A stretch of DNA of 64,000 bases from Paenibacillus sp. SY21-1 (lineage in GTDB: Bacteria; Bacillota; Bacilli; Paenibacillales; Paenibacillaceae), in assembly GCF_005222705.1 (NCBI RefSeq), contig NZ_STGF01000015.1, positions 82,887 through 146,886 on the forward strand, given 5' to 3'. The notes beneath the pieces were generated by a model. The model did not search any database. It worked only from the letters and a program-made list of their open reading frames with translations, and was not told the origin of the DNA. Both the position numbers and the translations under genes were made by a program. Of this stretch, positions 25,400 through 35,370 are shown piece by piece (within the stretch, counting starts at the first letter, position 1; every line of letters starts with the position of its first letter).

Positions 25400-28300
25400 T
25401 TACGCTTGCGAGCTCCAATCGGTTAAGATCAGCTGGGCGACGGCAGCAAGAACGCGAATATTGATTTCGCCCTCATCGAGCAGATCCGCTTTTTCAATTT
25501 CGCTCCAATTTGGATCGTTGGAGGTAGCCCCGAAGTATTTGGCGATAATCGACAGATCGCGAATCGTAATTTGCGTTTGTCCGTCCACCAGGCTGATGAA
25601 GCGGGCAAGGAACTGCTGTACCGCCGCATTCAGCGCGCCGGTTGCCGCATCGACTTCCCCTTGCGTCGCCCATGCATCGCTGCGGACAAAGGATGCCGTG
25701 TCGATGGCCGCTTGCAGCGCCGCTTTCGCGCCGACCTCGTAATTGCCGATTTTCTTGCCTTCCACCGCTTTGGCCAGTTGGCCGCTTGCAGCGGCAATCG
25801 CCTGAACCAAGGCCGCTTTGTCGGAATCGACTGGAGGCGTTTGACCGATGCCAAACGAATGATGAGCCTCGGCAATATTCGCGATTCCCGCCGTTCCGTT
25901 GCGGGAAACATCAAACTTCGTCAGCGACGTAACAACGTTCCCTGTTGCTCCCGCTGTTACCCTGCCGCGCAGAACGAACAAATCTCCGCCGTCTGCGACC
26001 GCGTGATTGTCGCCCGCGCTCATCAGGATGACACGAATCTGGCCCTCCTCCGGCCGCACTGCGGCAGCAAGAATATGGAGGTTGTCACGATTTGAAGCAA
26101 TAGCGCTCTCTGCGAGTACAGTGGAACCGTTCTCTCCCGCAGTTGTTGCGAACGTCAGCTTCGCAGGGTCGTACTGGACGATGACATCGAGCGCCGTAAA
26201 GCTGGTTTCCACCTCCGTGACGCCAACCTTCAACTCTACCGCTTGGCCTGCATAAGCGGTTGACGGTCCGGAAAGCGCAGCCTTGGCCCAATGCTCGCCT
26301 GGCGGAACTTCTGTGTCGTCTACGTTCACAAAGGCAGATAGCGGAATGTTCAGCTCTTTGACAAGCCTTGCCACCAATTTGGATACCTGGATAGCGCCGT
26401 TCATCTGCAAATGCGTGTTGTCTTCTTTTCCGTCTACCCATAAGAAGATCGATTTTGTTCCTTCCGGACCAAGCTCTTGAAAGTGCTCCCAGCTGGCTTG
26501 ATTCAAATCAATCAACAGAGCTCCGGTTTCCTGAGCCGTTTCTTTCATCGCCTGCACATATTCCGGGAAGCTTTTGTTCAATGTTTCTCCTGTGTAGTCG
26601 CGTCTGTTCACCGGCGTAACAAGCACCGGAATGGCCCCTCTTTGCTCGGCTCCATGAATGTAATCCTTTAAATACACCTTGAACTGCTCCGGCGTGAGGT
26701 AACGCTCCGGCCGCGACGGCGTGGAATCGTTATGCGACCATTGCATGAACAAGTAATCTCCTTCACGGATATCGAGCAGGATATCGTTCAAATGACCGCC
26801 AACCAGGAAGGTTTTGCTGCTTAAACCGCCAATCGCCCGGTTGTCGATGCTTACCTTCTCCGTATCGAAGTAGCCGCCAAGCGTTTCGCCCCAGCCTGCC
26901 TGCGGACGATAGCCTTCCGCATAATTGGCAACGGTGGAATCGCTCGCGAGATAGATGACCGGCTTGTCGCCCGCTCCGTTATCCGGCAAACGTTCAATCT
27001 TCAGAGCGTTAAGCTTTGGCGTATTACCCGAGAAATCAAAGTTGAACACACCGTCAATGAGGGCAATGTCATAGACGATTTCGCGGAATTCGCCCGTCGG
27101 AATCGTCGAGACCGGCAATTTGCCCATCTGCTCGGCTACAACGCCTGCGTTGGTAGCTTCAAGCGAATCGCCAATGGTCATCGTAACGCGATAATTGGCC
27201 GGCTTCATCTCCACGAGGAAGGAGGTCCCGTTGATGCGGACAAAATCCTCGGTCAGCGCATTGCCCGTCTCGCGGTTGGCATCCACCACAAGGGCGGTAT
27301 CGGCAAAGCCGTAGCCGACTCCTTCTACGTATGCCCGATTTTCTCCTACCTGGATATAGCCTTCGGCTGCGTTTCCAGGACCGAAGTCGAAGCTGTATTC
27401 GCTAATGTCTGAAGCAGGCGCATCAGTCAGAGACGCCATGGCTACGGTCAGCACATTAATCGCATGATCCACCTGCGCCTGCGTCGCTACCGTGCCGATA
27501 ATCTCCTCTACGGATGCCAGCGCCCGGTTGAGCACGGCTACGGATTGCTCCGTAAAAGCCGACAGGTCCAGCGTCTTGGCTTCCGCATGAAGCGCAATCA
27601 GCGCGGTCTGATCGCCCGCAGCCGGCGGTAGCTTCATGCCCTCGATGCGTACGTTGTCGATTTGGGTCGTCCAGTTCAACGTGCCGCCTCCGCCCTTTCT
27701 CGTGCCCAGGAAACGGAGCGCCCTTACGTTGTCCGCATAAGCGGTGCCAGCGCTCATCGGAATATCCTCAATGGTCTGGGTTACGCTGCCATTGGCAAGG
27801 CTGGTCAGCGTCAAGGCAATTTTCTTCTCGGCAAAGTTCATGGTAATGTCCACGTTGACCCATTGATTTTTTGCAATCGTCGTGAACTTTCCGCCTTCCG
27901 GAATGGCCGTATTGCCCGTACCGTAATCTGCGGCGTAATGTCCAGGGAAATAACCGATTGGCGTATTCGAGCCGCTAGTCGTATACAGGGTGAAAATGAT
28001 ATTTTCATTCGCATCTTGCAGCGTCAAGTGCCCTTCCGACGGTGAAGCGCCAACATTGCCGGAGTGCCAGTCAAAGTTCGCATTTACAATATCGCCGCCT
28101 ACTGCGTCAAACAGACGGAACACCTTGGAACGATGTCCCGAACCCGAGCCGACAACGGACAGCACTTTGTTCCCGTTTTGCTCCACGACGGTCCCCGTCA
28201 TCTGTCCTCCGATTCCGGTAGCGTTCACCATCGCATACTGGACAGCGGCAGGATCACCTTCAAAGTTTTCCGAGTAGACCTGGTTCTCAGGCTCCGGCTC

Positions 28301-31300
28301 CGGTTCGCTTATGTCCGGGTCGATAACAAACGGCGCTAGGCCCAGCTCCGAGTCACTGACCGCTCCGGCAACCAGACCGGCAATCACTTGGGCGCCATAG
28401 CCGCTGAAATGCGTATTATCATTGATTCCGTTCGGATACTTCGGATATTGGCCGGGGTAGGCATACAGGAAGAGCTTCTCCGAAGCCGCCAAGCCAATTT
28501 TATTAAAATGAGCAATGCTTAGCTCGCTTAAATCAATGAGCTGTACTTGCCGTTCCTCGGCCACTTCTCTGGCGGCCTTCACATAGTCCGGGAAGCTTAC
28601 ATTAAACTCTTGCGTAATCGTATTAAAGTCTCTGCGTCCCACCGGGGTAAGCAATACCGGCGTTGCGCCGCGCTGTCTGGCTCCGTCGATATAGCGGGCC
28701 AAATACATTTTATAGTCCTCCGGTGATGCGTAACGCTCCGGATTGCCGGCGCTGGCGTCATTATGCCCGAAGGATACGAAGAAATAGTCCCCAGGCTTGA
28801 TCTCGCGCAACACGACATCGAGTCGCCCGTCTACCATAAACGATTTGCTGCTTCGACCGCCAATCGAATGATTCTCGACCACTACGCCACCGGCGAAATA
28901 ACGTCCGAACTGCTGGCCCCATCCTTCCTGCGGAGCCTGCATGGCGCTGTAAGACTGCATCGTAGAATCGCCAGCCATATAAATCGTCGTCGATGCGCCT
29001 GGCGTTTTCTCTTTGTATCTCTCAATGATGATTTCCTGCACATCGATAGCCGAGCCGGTGAACATAAACTCCAATTGTCCGTCTACCAGCGCAATGTCAT
29101 AGGAATAGACCAATGGCTCTCCTTGTGCCACGTTGGTTACCGCCAGCTTTTGAACAAATTCGGATTTAATGCCCACATTGGAGCTGCGGGCCGCTGCGCC
29201 AAGCTTGACCGTGACCTTGTAGTTGGCATTAGGCAAATCTACGGCGAATTTGGCGTTTTCCGGCAAGGAAACATGGTTCGCGCCCACCGTGATGCCGCTT
29301 GCTTGATCGAAGCCATGCTTCGTTTCTGCCGTGTAAACTGTATTTTGTACAGCCGTTGTGCCCGCTGCTGTATCCGTGCCAAAATCAAAGTGGTGCACCT
29401 GCTCCGGCCCCGCGCTTCCGCCTACAAGATTAAGGTTGGCTTTAGGGAACTCGGTTGCCCCGTAACCAAGGTAGAAGCTGGTATGCGGCGGCTGGTTATA
29501 GCTCACATTCTGCCAGGCTACGCCCAATCGATAAACCGGGTCCTGCATAAGCGCAGGGATTCGGTGAGACGTGGCAATTGTCGTGGTGTACAGTCTGTAC
29601 TCGGTGCTGTCTTCTGATCGCAACAGCAGCTCCTCGCGCCAATCTCCCAAAATATCCGCCTGAAGCGCTGGATTGCCTTTCGTATGGTTGTTGGTTAAAG
29701 CGCCTGTCGCTCTAAAGATTTCATTCAGCTTTTTGTTTTCGTAGTCCCATTTATAAATAACGGGGATTCCTTGTGCCGTGCTGTTATCCCATACATGGTC
29801 GAACAGCTCCCGTCCCAGATCTCCGTCCCACCAGATGGCGAAATTGGCGCTTTGCGGAACCTCGCCCGGCTCGTAGATGACCTCTCCGTTCGCCGCATAG
29901 CCATTTGTTGCAGGTATGGCTTGCCCGTCCGTAATGCCGGTTGCCCATGACTCGTATCCCGGATAATTCGGATCAATGTCCGCCGACATGCCGCGTCCGG
30001 TATCTTTGCCGGTGAATTCTCCCCAAAGAATTTCTCCCGTTGCTCCATCGCGCATCTCAAGCCCGTATGCGGCGCTCGTATGCTCGTGCACACTTACAAT
30101 TTGATAGCCGTCGCGGTTCGGATCAAGCTTGCCGGCATGCATGGCGTCGCCATGGCCAAGGCCGGTGCTGTACAATACGGTGCCGTCGTCGTCAATGACC
30201 AATGCGCCGTATATAATCTCGTCTTTGCCGTCGGAGTCGACATCGAGCACGCTAAGCCCGTGATTGCCTTGTCCCTCATACTGGCTGCCCGCTTCCTTCG
30301 AATCGAAGGTCCAGCGTTTTACCAGCTCGCCTCCGACGAAATCGTAAGCAGCCAGCACCGTGCGCGTATAATAGCCGCGGGCCATGACGACGCTTGGCGT
30401 CGCACCGTCCAAATAAGCGACAGCGGCCAGGAAGCGATCGACGCGATTGCCGTAACCGTCCCCCCAGGCGCTTACATCTCCTCTAGGAGGATCGTAATCC
30501 ACAGTCGAAACGGCTGCGCCGGTTTCTCCGTTAAACAGGGTGAGATATTCCGGGCCTGTCAAAATATATCCGCCGTCGTTGCGGTAATCTTTGGAGCCGT
30601 CGCCGATTACGCGGCCTGTACCGTCTTTAGTGCCGTCCGCCGTTTTGACGACAACCTCTGCCTTGCCGTCGCCATTCAAGTCATACACCATTAGCTGCGT
30701 GTAATGGGCGCCGGCTCGAATGTTCACGCCCAGGTCGATGCGCCACAGCTTGCTTCCATCAAGCTTGATCGCATCGATATAGACGTTGCCGGTATAGCCG
30801 GCATGGGAGTTGTCCTTCGAATTGCTTGGATTCCAGAGAAAAACGATCTCGAATTCTCCATCGCCGTCCAGATCCGCCACGGAAGCGTCGCTGGCAATAT
30901 AGGAGTAGCTTCCGCCATCCTTCGTCCGGCCGTCGGCCGGCTTATCGAGCGGAATTGGCAAGTAATTGTTGTGCCAAACCGAAACCGTCTGCGGCTGCAT
31001 CTCCTCCTTCCCGTTGATCAACGTGGATATTTGATATTGGGAGCTGTCGGCGCCTGTCGTATCCAAATAGTTGGTCGCCTCGCCGAGGGGAGCCGCGTTC
31101 ACTTTGTAGCCGTTTTTGTATACATTGAAAGCGACCTCTTGCGGGTCCGAATTTAAATAGCGCCAGCTAAGAAATACCCCGTTTTCCACCAATACGGCAA
31201 CCAAGCCTCGGCCCAGGTTTTCGGCTTGCCGAGCCGGCAGTCCGTTCGAGGAATCTGCGCGCACCGGCGCTGCCGCGGCGACAAGCGAAAAAACCATAAG

Positions 31301-31357
31301 CATGGACAACAAGCTTGCAAGCATCGATTTTTTGAAAGCTCCGTCTTTTATCCCCAT
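25400..31357 (-). CDS. Secreted multidomain rhamnogalacturonan lyase with two SGNH esterase domains, cohesin-like and dockerin-like ends
   Basis: This 1985-residue secreted enzyme (ATG 31357, AGGAGGAG site) has a signal peptide (1-34) and a PL11 rhamnogalacturonan lyase like YesW (~40-650; calcium-loop strings DLDGDGEFE, DLNGDGKAE, DVDSDGKDE). A jelly-roll domain (~654-782) precedes an SGNH esterase (~790-1000; GDST, GGRSS, GHND, DNTH) resembling rhamnogalacturonan acetylesterases. Next come a LamG-like domain (~1025-1240), FIVAR (~1250-1312), a second jelly-roll/SGNH pair (~1319-1670; SDST, SHND, DNTH), a cohesin-like domain (~1693-1836), a second FIVAR (~1845-1917) and a dockerin-like end (~1920-1978; ITIRDLSIIAKYF, INIRVLAAVAQLIL). 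It should cut the rhamnogalacturonan I backbone and remove acetyl groups from one scaffold. Upstream genes form the matching importer and regulator. In the second SGNH block the usual Gly-Asp-Ser reads Ser-Asp-Ser. Confidence 0.85.
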   Translation of the reverse strand: MGIKDGAFKKSMLASLLSMLMVFSLVAAAAPVRADSSNGLPARQAENLGRGLVAVLVENGVFLSWRYLNSDPQEVAFNVYKNGYKVNAAPLGEATNYLDTTGADSSQYQISTLINGKEEMQPQTVSVWHNNYLPIPLDKPADGRTKDGGSYSYIASDASVADLDGDGEFEIVFLWNPSNSKDNSHAGYTGNVYIDAIKLDGSKLWRIDLGVNIRAGAHYTQLMVYDLNGDGKAEVVVKTADGTKDGTGRVIGDGSKDYRNDGGYILTGPEYLTLFNGETGAAVSTVDYDPPRGDVSAWGDGYGNRVDRFLAAVAYLDGATPSVVMARGYYTRTVLAAYDFVGGELVKRWTFDSKEAGSQYEGQGNHGLSVLDVDSDGKDEIIYGALVIDDDGTVLYSTGLGHGDAMHAGKLDPNRDGYQIVSVHEHTSAAYGLEMRDGATGEILWGEFTGKDTGRGMSADIDPNYPGYESWATGITDGQAIPATNGYAANGEVIYEPGEVPQSANFAIWWDGDLGRELFDHVWDNSTAQGIPVIYKWDYENKKLNEIFRATGALTNNHTKGNPALQADILGDWREELLLRSEDSTEYRLYTTTIATSHRIPALMQDPVYRLGVAWQNVSYNQPPHTSFYLGYGATEFPKANLNLVGGSAGPEQVHHFDFGTDTAAGTTAVQNTVYTAETKHGFDQASGITVGANHVSLPENAKFAVDLPNANYKVTVKLGAAARSSNVGIKSEFVQKLAVTNVAQGEPLVYSYDIALVDGQLEFMFTGSAIDVQEIIIERYKEKTPGASTTIYMAGDSTMQSYSAMQAPQEGWGQQFGRYFAGGVVVENHSIGGRSSKSFMVDGRLDVVLREIKPGDYFFVSFGHNDASAGNPERYASPEDYKMYLARYIDGARQRGATPVLLTPVGRRDFNTITQEFNVSFPDYVKAAREVAEERQVQLIDLSELSIAHFNKIGLAASEKLFLYAYPGQYPKYPNGINDNTHFSGYGAQVIAGLVAGAVSDSELGLAPFVIDPDISEPEPEPENQVYSENFEGDPAAVQYAMVNATGIGGQMTGTVVEQNGNKVLSVVGSGSGHRSKVFRLFDAVGGDIVNANFDWHSGNVGASPSEGHLTLQDANENIIFTLYTTSGSNTPIGYFPGHYAADYGTGNTAIPEGGKFTTIAKNQWVNVDITMNFAEKKIALTLTSLANGSVTQTIEDIPMSAGTAYADNVRALRFLGTRKGGGGTLNWTTQIDNVRIEGMKLPPAAGDQTALIALHAEAKTLDLSAFTEQSVAVLNRALASVEEIIGTVATQAQVDHAINVLTVAMASLTDAPASDISEYSFDFGPGNAAEGYIQVGENRAYVEGVGYGFADTALVVDANRETGNALTEDFVRINGTSFLVEMKPANYRVTMTIGDSLEATNAGVVAEQMGKLPVSTIPTGEFREIVYDIALIDGVFNFDFSGNTPKLNALKIERLPDNGAGDKPVIYLASDSTVANYAEGYRPQAGWGETLGGYFDTEKVSIDNRAIGGLSSKTFLVGGHLNDILLDIREGDYLFMQWSHNDSTPSRPERYLTPEQFKVYLKDYIHGAEQRGAIPVLVTPVNRRDYTGETLNKSFPEYVQAMKETAQETGALLIDLNQASWEHFQELGPEGTKSIFLWVDGKEDNTHLQMNGAIQVSKLVARLVKELNIPLSAFVNVDDTEVPPGEHWAKAALSGPSTAYAGQAVELKVGVTEVETSFTALDVIVQYDPAKLTFATTAGENGSTVLAESAIASNRDNLHILAAAVRPEEGQIRVILMSAGDNHAVADGGDLFVLRGRVTAGATGNVVTSLTKFDVSRNGTAGIANIAEAHHSFGIGQTPPVDSDKAALVQAIAAASGQLAKAVEGKKIGNYEVGAKAALQAAIDTASFVRSDAWATQGEVDAATGALNAAVQQFLARFISLVDGQTQITIRDLSIIAKYFGATSNDPNWSEIEKADLLDEGEINIRVLAAVAQLILTDWSSQA

Positions 31358-31410
31358 TACTTTCGCTCCTCCTTCTTCACTAAAAAACTTGCCTTTCGCA
31401 CGTTGTAGAT

Positions 31411-31424
31411 TTGAAGCGTTTTCA
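31411..31424 (-). promoter_or_regulatory. cre-like site upstream of the pectinase gene
   Basis: Minus strand TGAAAACGCTTCAA matches the CcpA consensus TGWAANCGNTNWCA at 12 of 14 positions. It lies between the lipoprotein stop and the enzyme start. It is one of three such sites in this locus. Confidence 0.5.
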
Positions 31425-31498
31425 TTTCTTTGTGACTGATTCCCCCTCTCCCGTGTGCTTCCCTTTCCGGCGATTCGTCATCTCCGTTTGGCGAGGAG

Positions 31499-31524
31499 GA
31501 GCCCCTGTCCATAGAAAGGGGCTC
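31499..31524 (-). repeat. Hairpin after the binding-lipoprotein gene
   Basis: An 8-bp stem (GAGCCCCT/AGGGGCTC) with a 10-nt loop directly after the lipoprotein stop, without a U-run. Such hairpins often stabilise the upstream mRNA of abundant binding proteins. Confidence 0.45.
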
Positions 31525-31540
31525 GGCAGGCTAATGACCT

Positions 31541-33193
31541 TTACCGGAATTGTCCCGCGTCGATCGCTTTTTGCTTCTCATCCAATATTTCCTGATAGCC
31601 GGCTTCGAGGAACCGTTTTTTGGCTGCCTCATATTTCGCGTCAAATTCAGCCGGCGGCGCAAGCACAATGTCCAGATACAGCTCCTGGAAGAGAGCGTTC
31701 AAATCTGCCTTGTACTCATTGACCTTCTCCAGCACAACGGTGAACAGCGCGTCAGGCGTACGATATTCCGCCGTTTCGTTCCGGTATTTAATCATGTCCT
31801 GGGCGATTTGCTCGTAGCCCGCAGGCGACCAGTTGCGCAAATTGGATTTAAGCGTCAGCTCGGGAGTCGCGAATACCGGCGTTTCGGTTACAAGCGCCCA
31901 ATAATCCTTGTTGTTGTTCTGGGAGAGAACCGATTCGCCTTTGAAATCGGCTACCTTCACCGGAAGTCCGTCTGCATCAAGTGTATAGTTCTGGCCCTCA
32001 ACGCCGTTCTGCAGAGCAAACAGATTGGCCGGCTGGCTCATCCACTCCAGGTACATCCAGACAGCGGCGCGCTCCTCTGGCGTCGATTCATAGTTGATGC
32101 CCATAATGAAGCCAAACGGCCAGTATGCCCGGCCTTGAGGCACTTTGCCCTCCGGAACGCCGGCTCCAGGCGGCACTACGGCAAATGCAGCATTCGGGTT
32201 GTTTTTCAGCGTCGCTTCGAATACGTCGGTATTGCTCGCAAGATACAGTCCGTAAGTCCCCGTTCTGCCGGCTACAAATTCGGATTTAACCTTGTTGTCT
32301 TCATCCCGCAAATAAAATTCCTTGTCGATAAGGCCGTTATGGTATTGATAGTTGAGGTTGCGCAGCCAGCCTTCCGTATCGGCTGTCGTAAGGTCGGCAA
32401 TGGCAAGATCGGAATACAAAGCGCGATATTTCGGATCAATCGGCCAATCGCGGAAGGCGTAGCTGTAATTATAGTTGTTCCGCGTCAGGGAGCCGCCGAG
32501 CGCGCCGAGCCCCGCTTCCTTCCATTTGCCTAGCATTTCGTTATATTTTTCAAGCGAAGTCAGATCCTCTACCTTCATGCCTACCTGTTCCACCCAGTCT
32601 TTGCGAATCAGAGTGACATAGTTGTCGGTGTCTGGACGCGCGGCGAACACAAACGTGTTTTTCCCGTCTACAACGCCGTATTGCTTAATCGTTTCGCCCA
32701 TGCTTTTCCAGTAAGTCGGCGCATAGTTGGCAATTTCATCGTGATCCAGCGTCTGCAGAACGTCCTCGCCATAATACGCCAGCGCCTGCGGCATATCGTA
32801 GTGAAAAATAATTTCCGGCGCCTTATGCGCCGCGAGCAGCTGCTCATAATCCGTTACCTCGTTGCTGCGCGCAATAGGCACAAACTTGACGTTAATGTTG
32901 TATTTGTCGCCAAACTCCTTCTGAATCCAGCGCGTGTAGTAATTATCGGTCACGTTCCATCCCTCAAACGCCCGCTCATAGACGGGAATGTCGAGATTGA
33001 CCTTTTCCGGGAAGCCCTGCGAATAATCCGGATAGCCTTCTGCCGGCTTCTCGGTTGCGCCATTGTCGCTTGCGGATGGTGACGGCTTGTTCGTGCTTGT
33101 GTTGCCGGGATTGTTATTGCTTGTGCAAGCCGCCAGCAGACCCATGATCATAATCATGGCCATAAGCATAGCGACGATTCTCTTTTTGCTCAT
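31541..33193 (-). CDS. Extracellular solute-binding lipoprotein, probably for rhamnogalacturonan oligosaccharides
   Basis: This 550-residue lipoprotein has signal peptide and lipobox LLAAC (Cys23), an Asn/Ser/Pro-rich linker to ~residue 50 and a family 1 binding fold of the large LplA/YtcQ type. The C-terminus is helical and charged. ATG 33193 follows GGGGGAATAACG. It is the third gene after two permease genes and is followed by the giant PL11 enzyme, so it should capture the oligosaccharides that enzyme releases (compare YesO with YesPQ in B. subtilis). The substrate is inferred from context only. Confidence 0.88.
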   Translation of the reverse strand: MSKKRIVAMLMAMIMIMGLLAACTSNNNPGNTSTNKPSPSASDNGATEKPAEGYPDYSQGFPEKVNLDIPVYERAFEGWNVTDNYYTRWIQKEFGDKYNINVKFVPIARSNEVTDYEQLLAAHKAPEIIFHYDMPQALAYYGEDVLQTLDHDEIANYAPTYWKSMGETIKQYGVVDGKNTFVFAARPDTDNYVTLIRKDWVEQVGMKVEDLTSLEKYNEMLGKWKEAGLGALGGSLTRNNYNYSYAFRDWPIDPKYRALYSDLAIADLTTADTEGWLRNLNYQYHNGLIDKEFYLRDEDNKVKSEFVAGRTGTYGLYLASNTDVFEATLKNNPNAAFAVVPPGAGVPEGKVPQGRAYWPFGFIMGINYESTPEERAAVWMYLEWMSQPANLFALQNGVEGQNYTLDADGLPVKVADFKGESVLSQNNNKDYWALVTETPVFATPELTLKSNLRNWSPAGYEQIAQDMIKYRNETAEYRTPDALFTVVLEKVNEYKADLNALFQELYLDIVLAPPAEFDAKYEAAKKRFLEAGYQEILDEKQKAIDAGQFR

Positions 33194-33240
33194 CGTTATT
33201 CCCCCATATCGTCATAGTGGCGATGCTCCGAACGGCAAGA

Positions 33241-34140
33241 CTAACCTTTAACCGAACCGAGCATGACGCCTTGAACAAAATATTTCTGAATGAACGGATA
33301 GACGCAGATAATCGGCAATGTTGCAAAAACGACAACCGAAGCCTTTAGCACCTCCGGATTGCTGAGCTGCACGGTCGTTGCCTCCAGTTGAAAGCTTTCG
33401 CTTGCCTGGACAACGAGATAATACAGCTTGAGCTGCAGCGGACGCAGGTCAACATTTTGTTTGATATAGAACAACGCATCCTGATAGGCATTCCATCTTC
33501 CTACCGCATAGAACAGCGACAGCGTCGCAAGAATCGGCTTGGAAAGAGGCAGCACAACGCTGACCAGTATACGGAAATGTCCCGCTCCGTCTATTCTTGC
33601 CGATTCCTCCAGACTGATCGGAATGTTGCTTGCAATCGAGCTTCTTAAAATCAACAGATTAAAGGCGCTGAACGACAGCGGAAGCACGAGCGACCAGATC
33701 GTATCCAGCATGCCCAGACTGTTGACCAGCATGTAATCAGGGATGATGCCGCCGCCGAAGTACAAGGTGAACAAAAAGATAAAGGTCAGCACCGTGCGTC
33801 CCTTCAGCTGCGGGCGGGATAACGGATAGGCAGCGCAGATCGTAACGATCATGCCTATAATTGTGAACAGCACGGTGACGATAACGCTTACATAAAGCGA
33901 TCGCAAAATGCTCGCGTCAGCAAAGATTTTGCTGTACGCCTCCAGCGTGAATCCTTGCGGAACGAGAAACACCTTCTGAGCGATAACGTACGCGTCGTCG
34001 CTTAACGACTTGGCCACAACATGGATAAACGGCAATAAACAAGCCATTGATGCCGCCAGCAAAACGAAACGAATCAGCAAATCCCAAATGTCCAGGCGTT
34101 GTCGAAGCGATGCCGCCGAGCGGCTGTCGGATGATTTCAT
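33241..34140 (-). CDS. Carbohydrate ABC transporter permease (YtcP/YesQ type)
   Basis: This 299-residue permease has six membrane helices, the EAA loop EESARIDGAGHFRILVSVVL (residues ~179-198) and the usual C-terminus KYFVQGVMLGSVKG. ATG 34140 follows AAAGGAGG at good spacing. It is 14 nt downstream of its partner permease and 47 nt upstream of the binding lipoprotein. With the partner it forms the membrane channel of the presumed rhamnogalacturonan oligosaccharide importer. No ATPase gene is present; a shared MsmX-type ATPase is expected elsewhere. Confidence 0.9.
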   Translation of the reverse strand: MKSSDSRSAASLRQRLDIWDLLIRFVLLAASMACLLPFIHVVAKSLSDDAYVIAQKVFLVPQGFTLEAYSKIFADASILRSLYVSVIVTVLFTIIGMIVTICAAYPLSRPQLKGRTVLTFIFLFTLYFGGGIIPDYMLVNSLGMLDTIWSLVLPLSFSAFNLLILRSSIASNIPISLEESARIDGAGHFRILVSVVLPLSKPILATLSLFYAVGRWNAYQDALFYIKQNVDLRPLQLKLYYLVVQASESFQLEATTVQLSNPEVLKASVVVFATLPIICVYPFIQKYFVQGVMLGSVKG

Positions 34141-34154
34141 GGTTCGCCTCCTTT

Positions 34155-35123
34155 CTAGAGCAATCCGTCTTCTCCCAGTTTTTTGGCGACCCGATCGGCG
34201 AGCAGCACAAGAATAAGTCCGATAACCGCTTGGAACAGTCCGAGCGCCGTTGCCCGACTGAAATCTCCGCCTTCAATTCCCCAACGGAACACCAATACCG
34301 GTATCGTCGTCGTAAACTCGTTCGTCGCCTTGTTCGCCAAGGCCAGAATTCGCTCAAACGATCCGCCCATGACATTGCCCAGACTTAGAATAAGCAAGGT
34401 AACGATGGTCATCCTGATTGAAGGCAGCGTCACGTTCCACATTTTGCGCAATCTTCCCGCTCCGTCCACGGTTGCCGCTTCATACAGCTCCGGGTTGACG
34501 CCGCTGATAGCGGCGAGATAAATAATCGTTCCCCAGCCCATGCTCTGCCACACGCCTATGGCAAGATAACTGAGCAACCAGTTATTATTCTCCTGCAGGA
34601 ACGGAATGCGGTCCCCTCCCAGCTGCTCTATGAGGTTGTTCACCATGCCGCTGCCGTGCCCTAGCAATTGATAGGCGATAGCGCCGATGATAACCCATGA
34701 CAGAAAGTGCGGCAGATAGAGCAAGGTCTGGTTTACACGCTTGAATACATTGCCCTTGATCTCGTTCAGCAATAATGCAAGGACGATCGGCATCGTAAAG
34801 CTGAACATCAAATCCAGAATGTTGAGCAAAAGCGTATTGCGAACTGCACGGCCGAAGTCAGGCTTGGCGAACAGCTCTTGAAACACTTCGAATCCAACCC
34901 ATTCGCTGCCCCAGAACCCTCTTGCGATTTTGTACTCTTTAAACGCAAGCAAGAGTCCTGACATTGGCGCATACTTGAAGAGCAGGACGAATGATAGTGG
35001 AATGAGCAGCAGCGCATAAAGCTGCCAATCCCTGCGAAGATAATAAAAGACCCCTCGTTTTTCGCCTATGTATGGTAATGGAGCAATTTCGTTTCCGGCC
35101 TTCGCAGTTCCCCGAGCTTTCAA
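34155..35123 (-). CDS. Carbohydrate ABC transporter permease (LplB/YesP type)
   Basis: This 322-residue permease has a basic cytoplasmic N-terminus (YLRRDWQLYALLLIPL leads into helix 1), YAPMSGLLLAFKEY, and the EAA loop LYEAATVDGAGRLRKMWNVT (~residues 209-228). The start is TTG 35123: AAGGAGGTGA stands 6-7 nt before it, whereas an ATG at 35195 has no ribosome binding site and falls within a cre-like sequence. It is the first gene of the transport operon downstream of the AraC regulator gene. Transcription probably begins at a TATGAT near 35191-35196. Confidence 0.88.
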   Translation of the reverse strand: MKARGTAKAGNEIAPLPYIGEKRGVFYYLRRDWQLYALLLIPLSFVLLFKYAPMSGLLLAFKEYKIARGFWGSEWVGFEVFQELFAKPDFGRAVRNTLLLNILDLMFSFTMPIVLALLLNEIKGNVFKRVNQTLLYLPHFLSWVIIGAIAYQLLGHGSGMVNNLIEQLGGDRIPFLQENNNWLLSYLAIGVWQSMGWGTIIYLAAISGVNPELYEAATVDGAGRLRKMWNVTLPSIRMTIVTLLILSLGNVMGGSFERILALANKATNEFTTTIPVLVFRWGIEGGDFSRATALGLFQAVIGLILVLLADRVAKKLGEDGLL

Positions 35124-35191
35124 AGTCTCACCTCCTTTTGACTTGACATCTCCAGGCAGCCTCCTTGATGAGCGGCTCCGGGATGACCCAA

Positions 35192-35205
35192 TCATAGCGC
35201 TTACA
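35192..35205 (-). promoter_or_regulatory. cre-like site at the transporter promoter
   Basis: Minus strand TGTAAGCGCTATGA matches TGWAANCGNTNWCA at 13 of 14 positions and overlaps a probable -10 (TATGAT). CcpA binding here would repress the importer and the downstream pectinase when preferred sugars are present. Confidence 0.65.
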
Positions 35206-35370
35206 TTTTGAAACGGTAAATCATGAGGTTTGATTTTTCCCCTTCATTTTTGATCTTTTCCGGTCTATTCCGTGCTTTTAAGGTGATGCTATGATCAATT
35301 CTGATGGGCATGAGCAAAAGTAAAGCTGCCTTTCGTTCCACTCGAACGATGTTGTATGCCTAAGGCAAGC

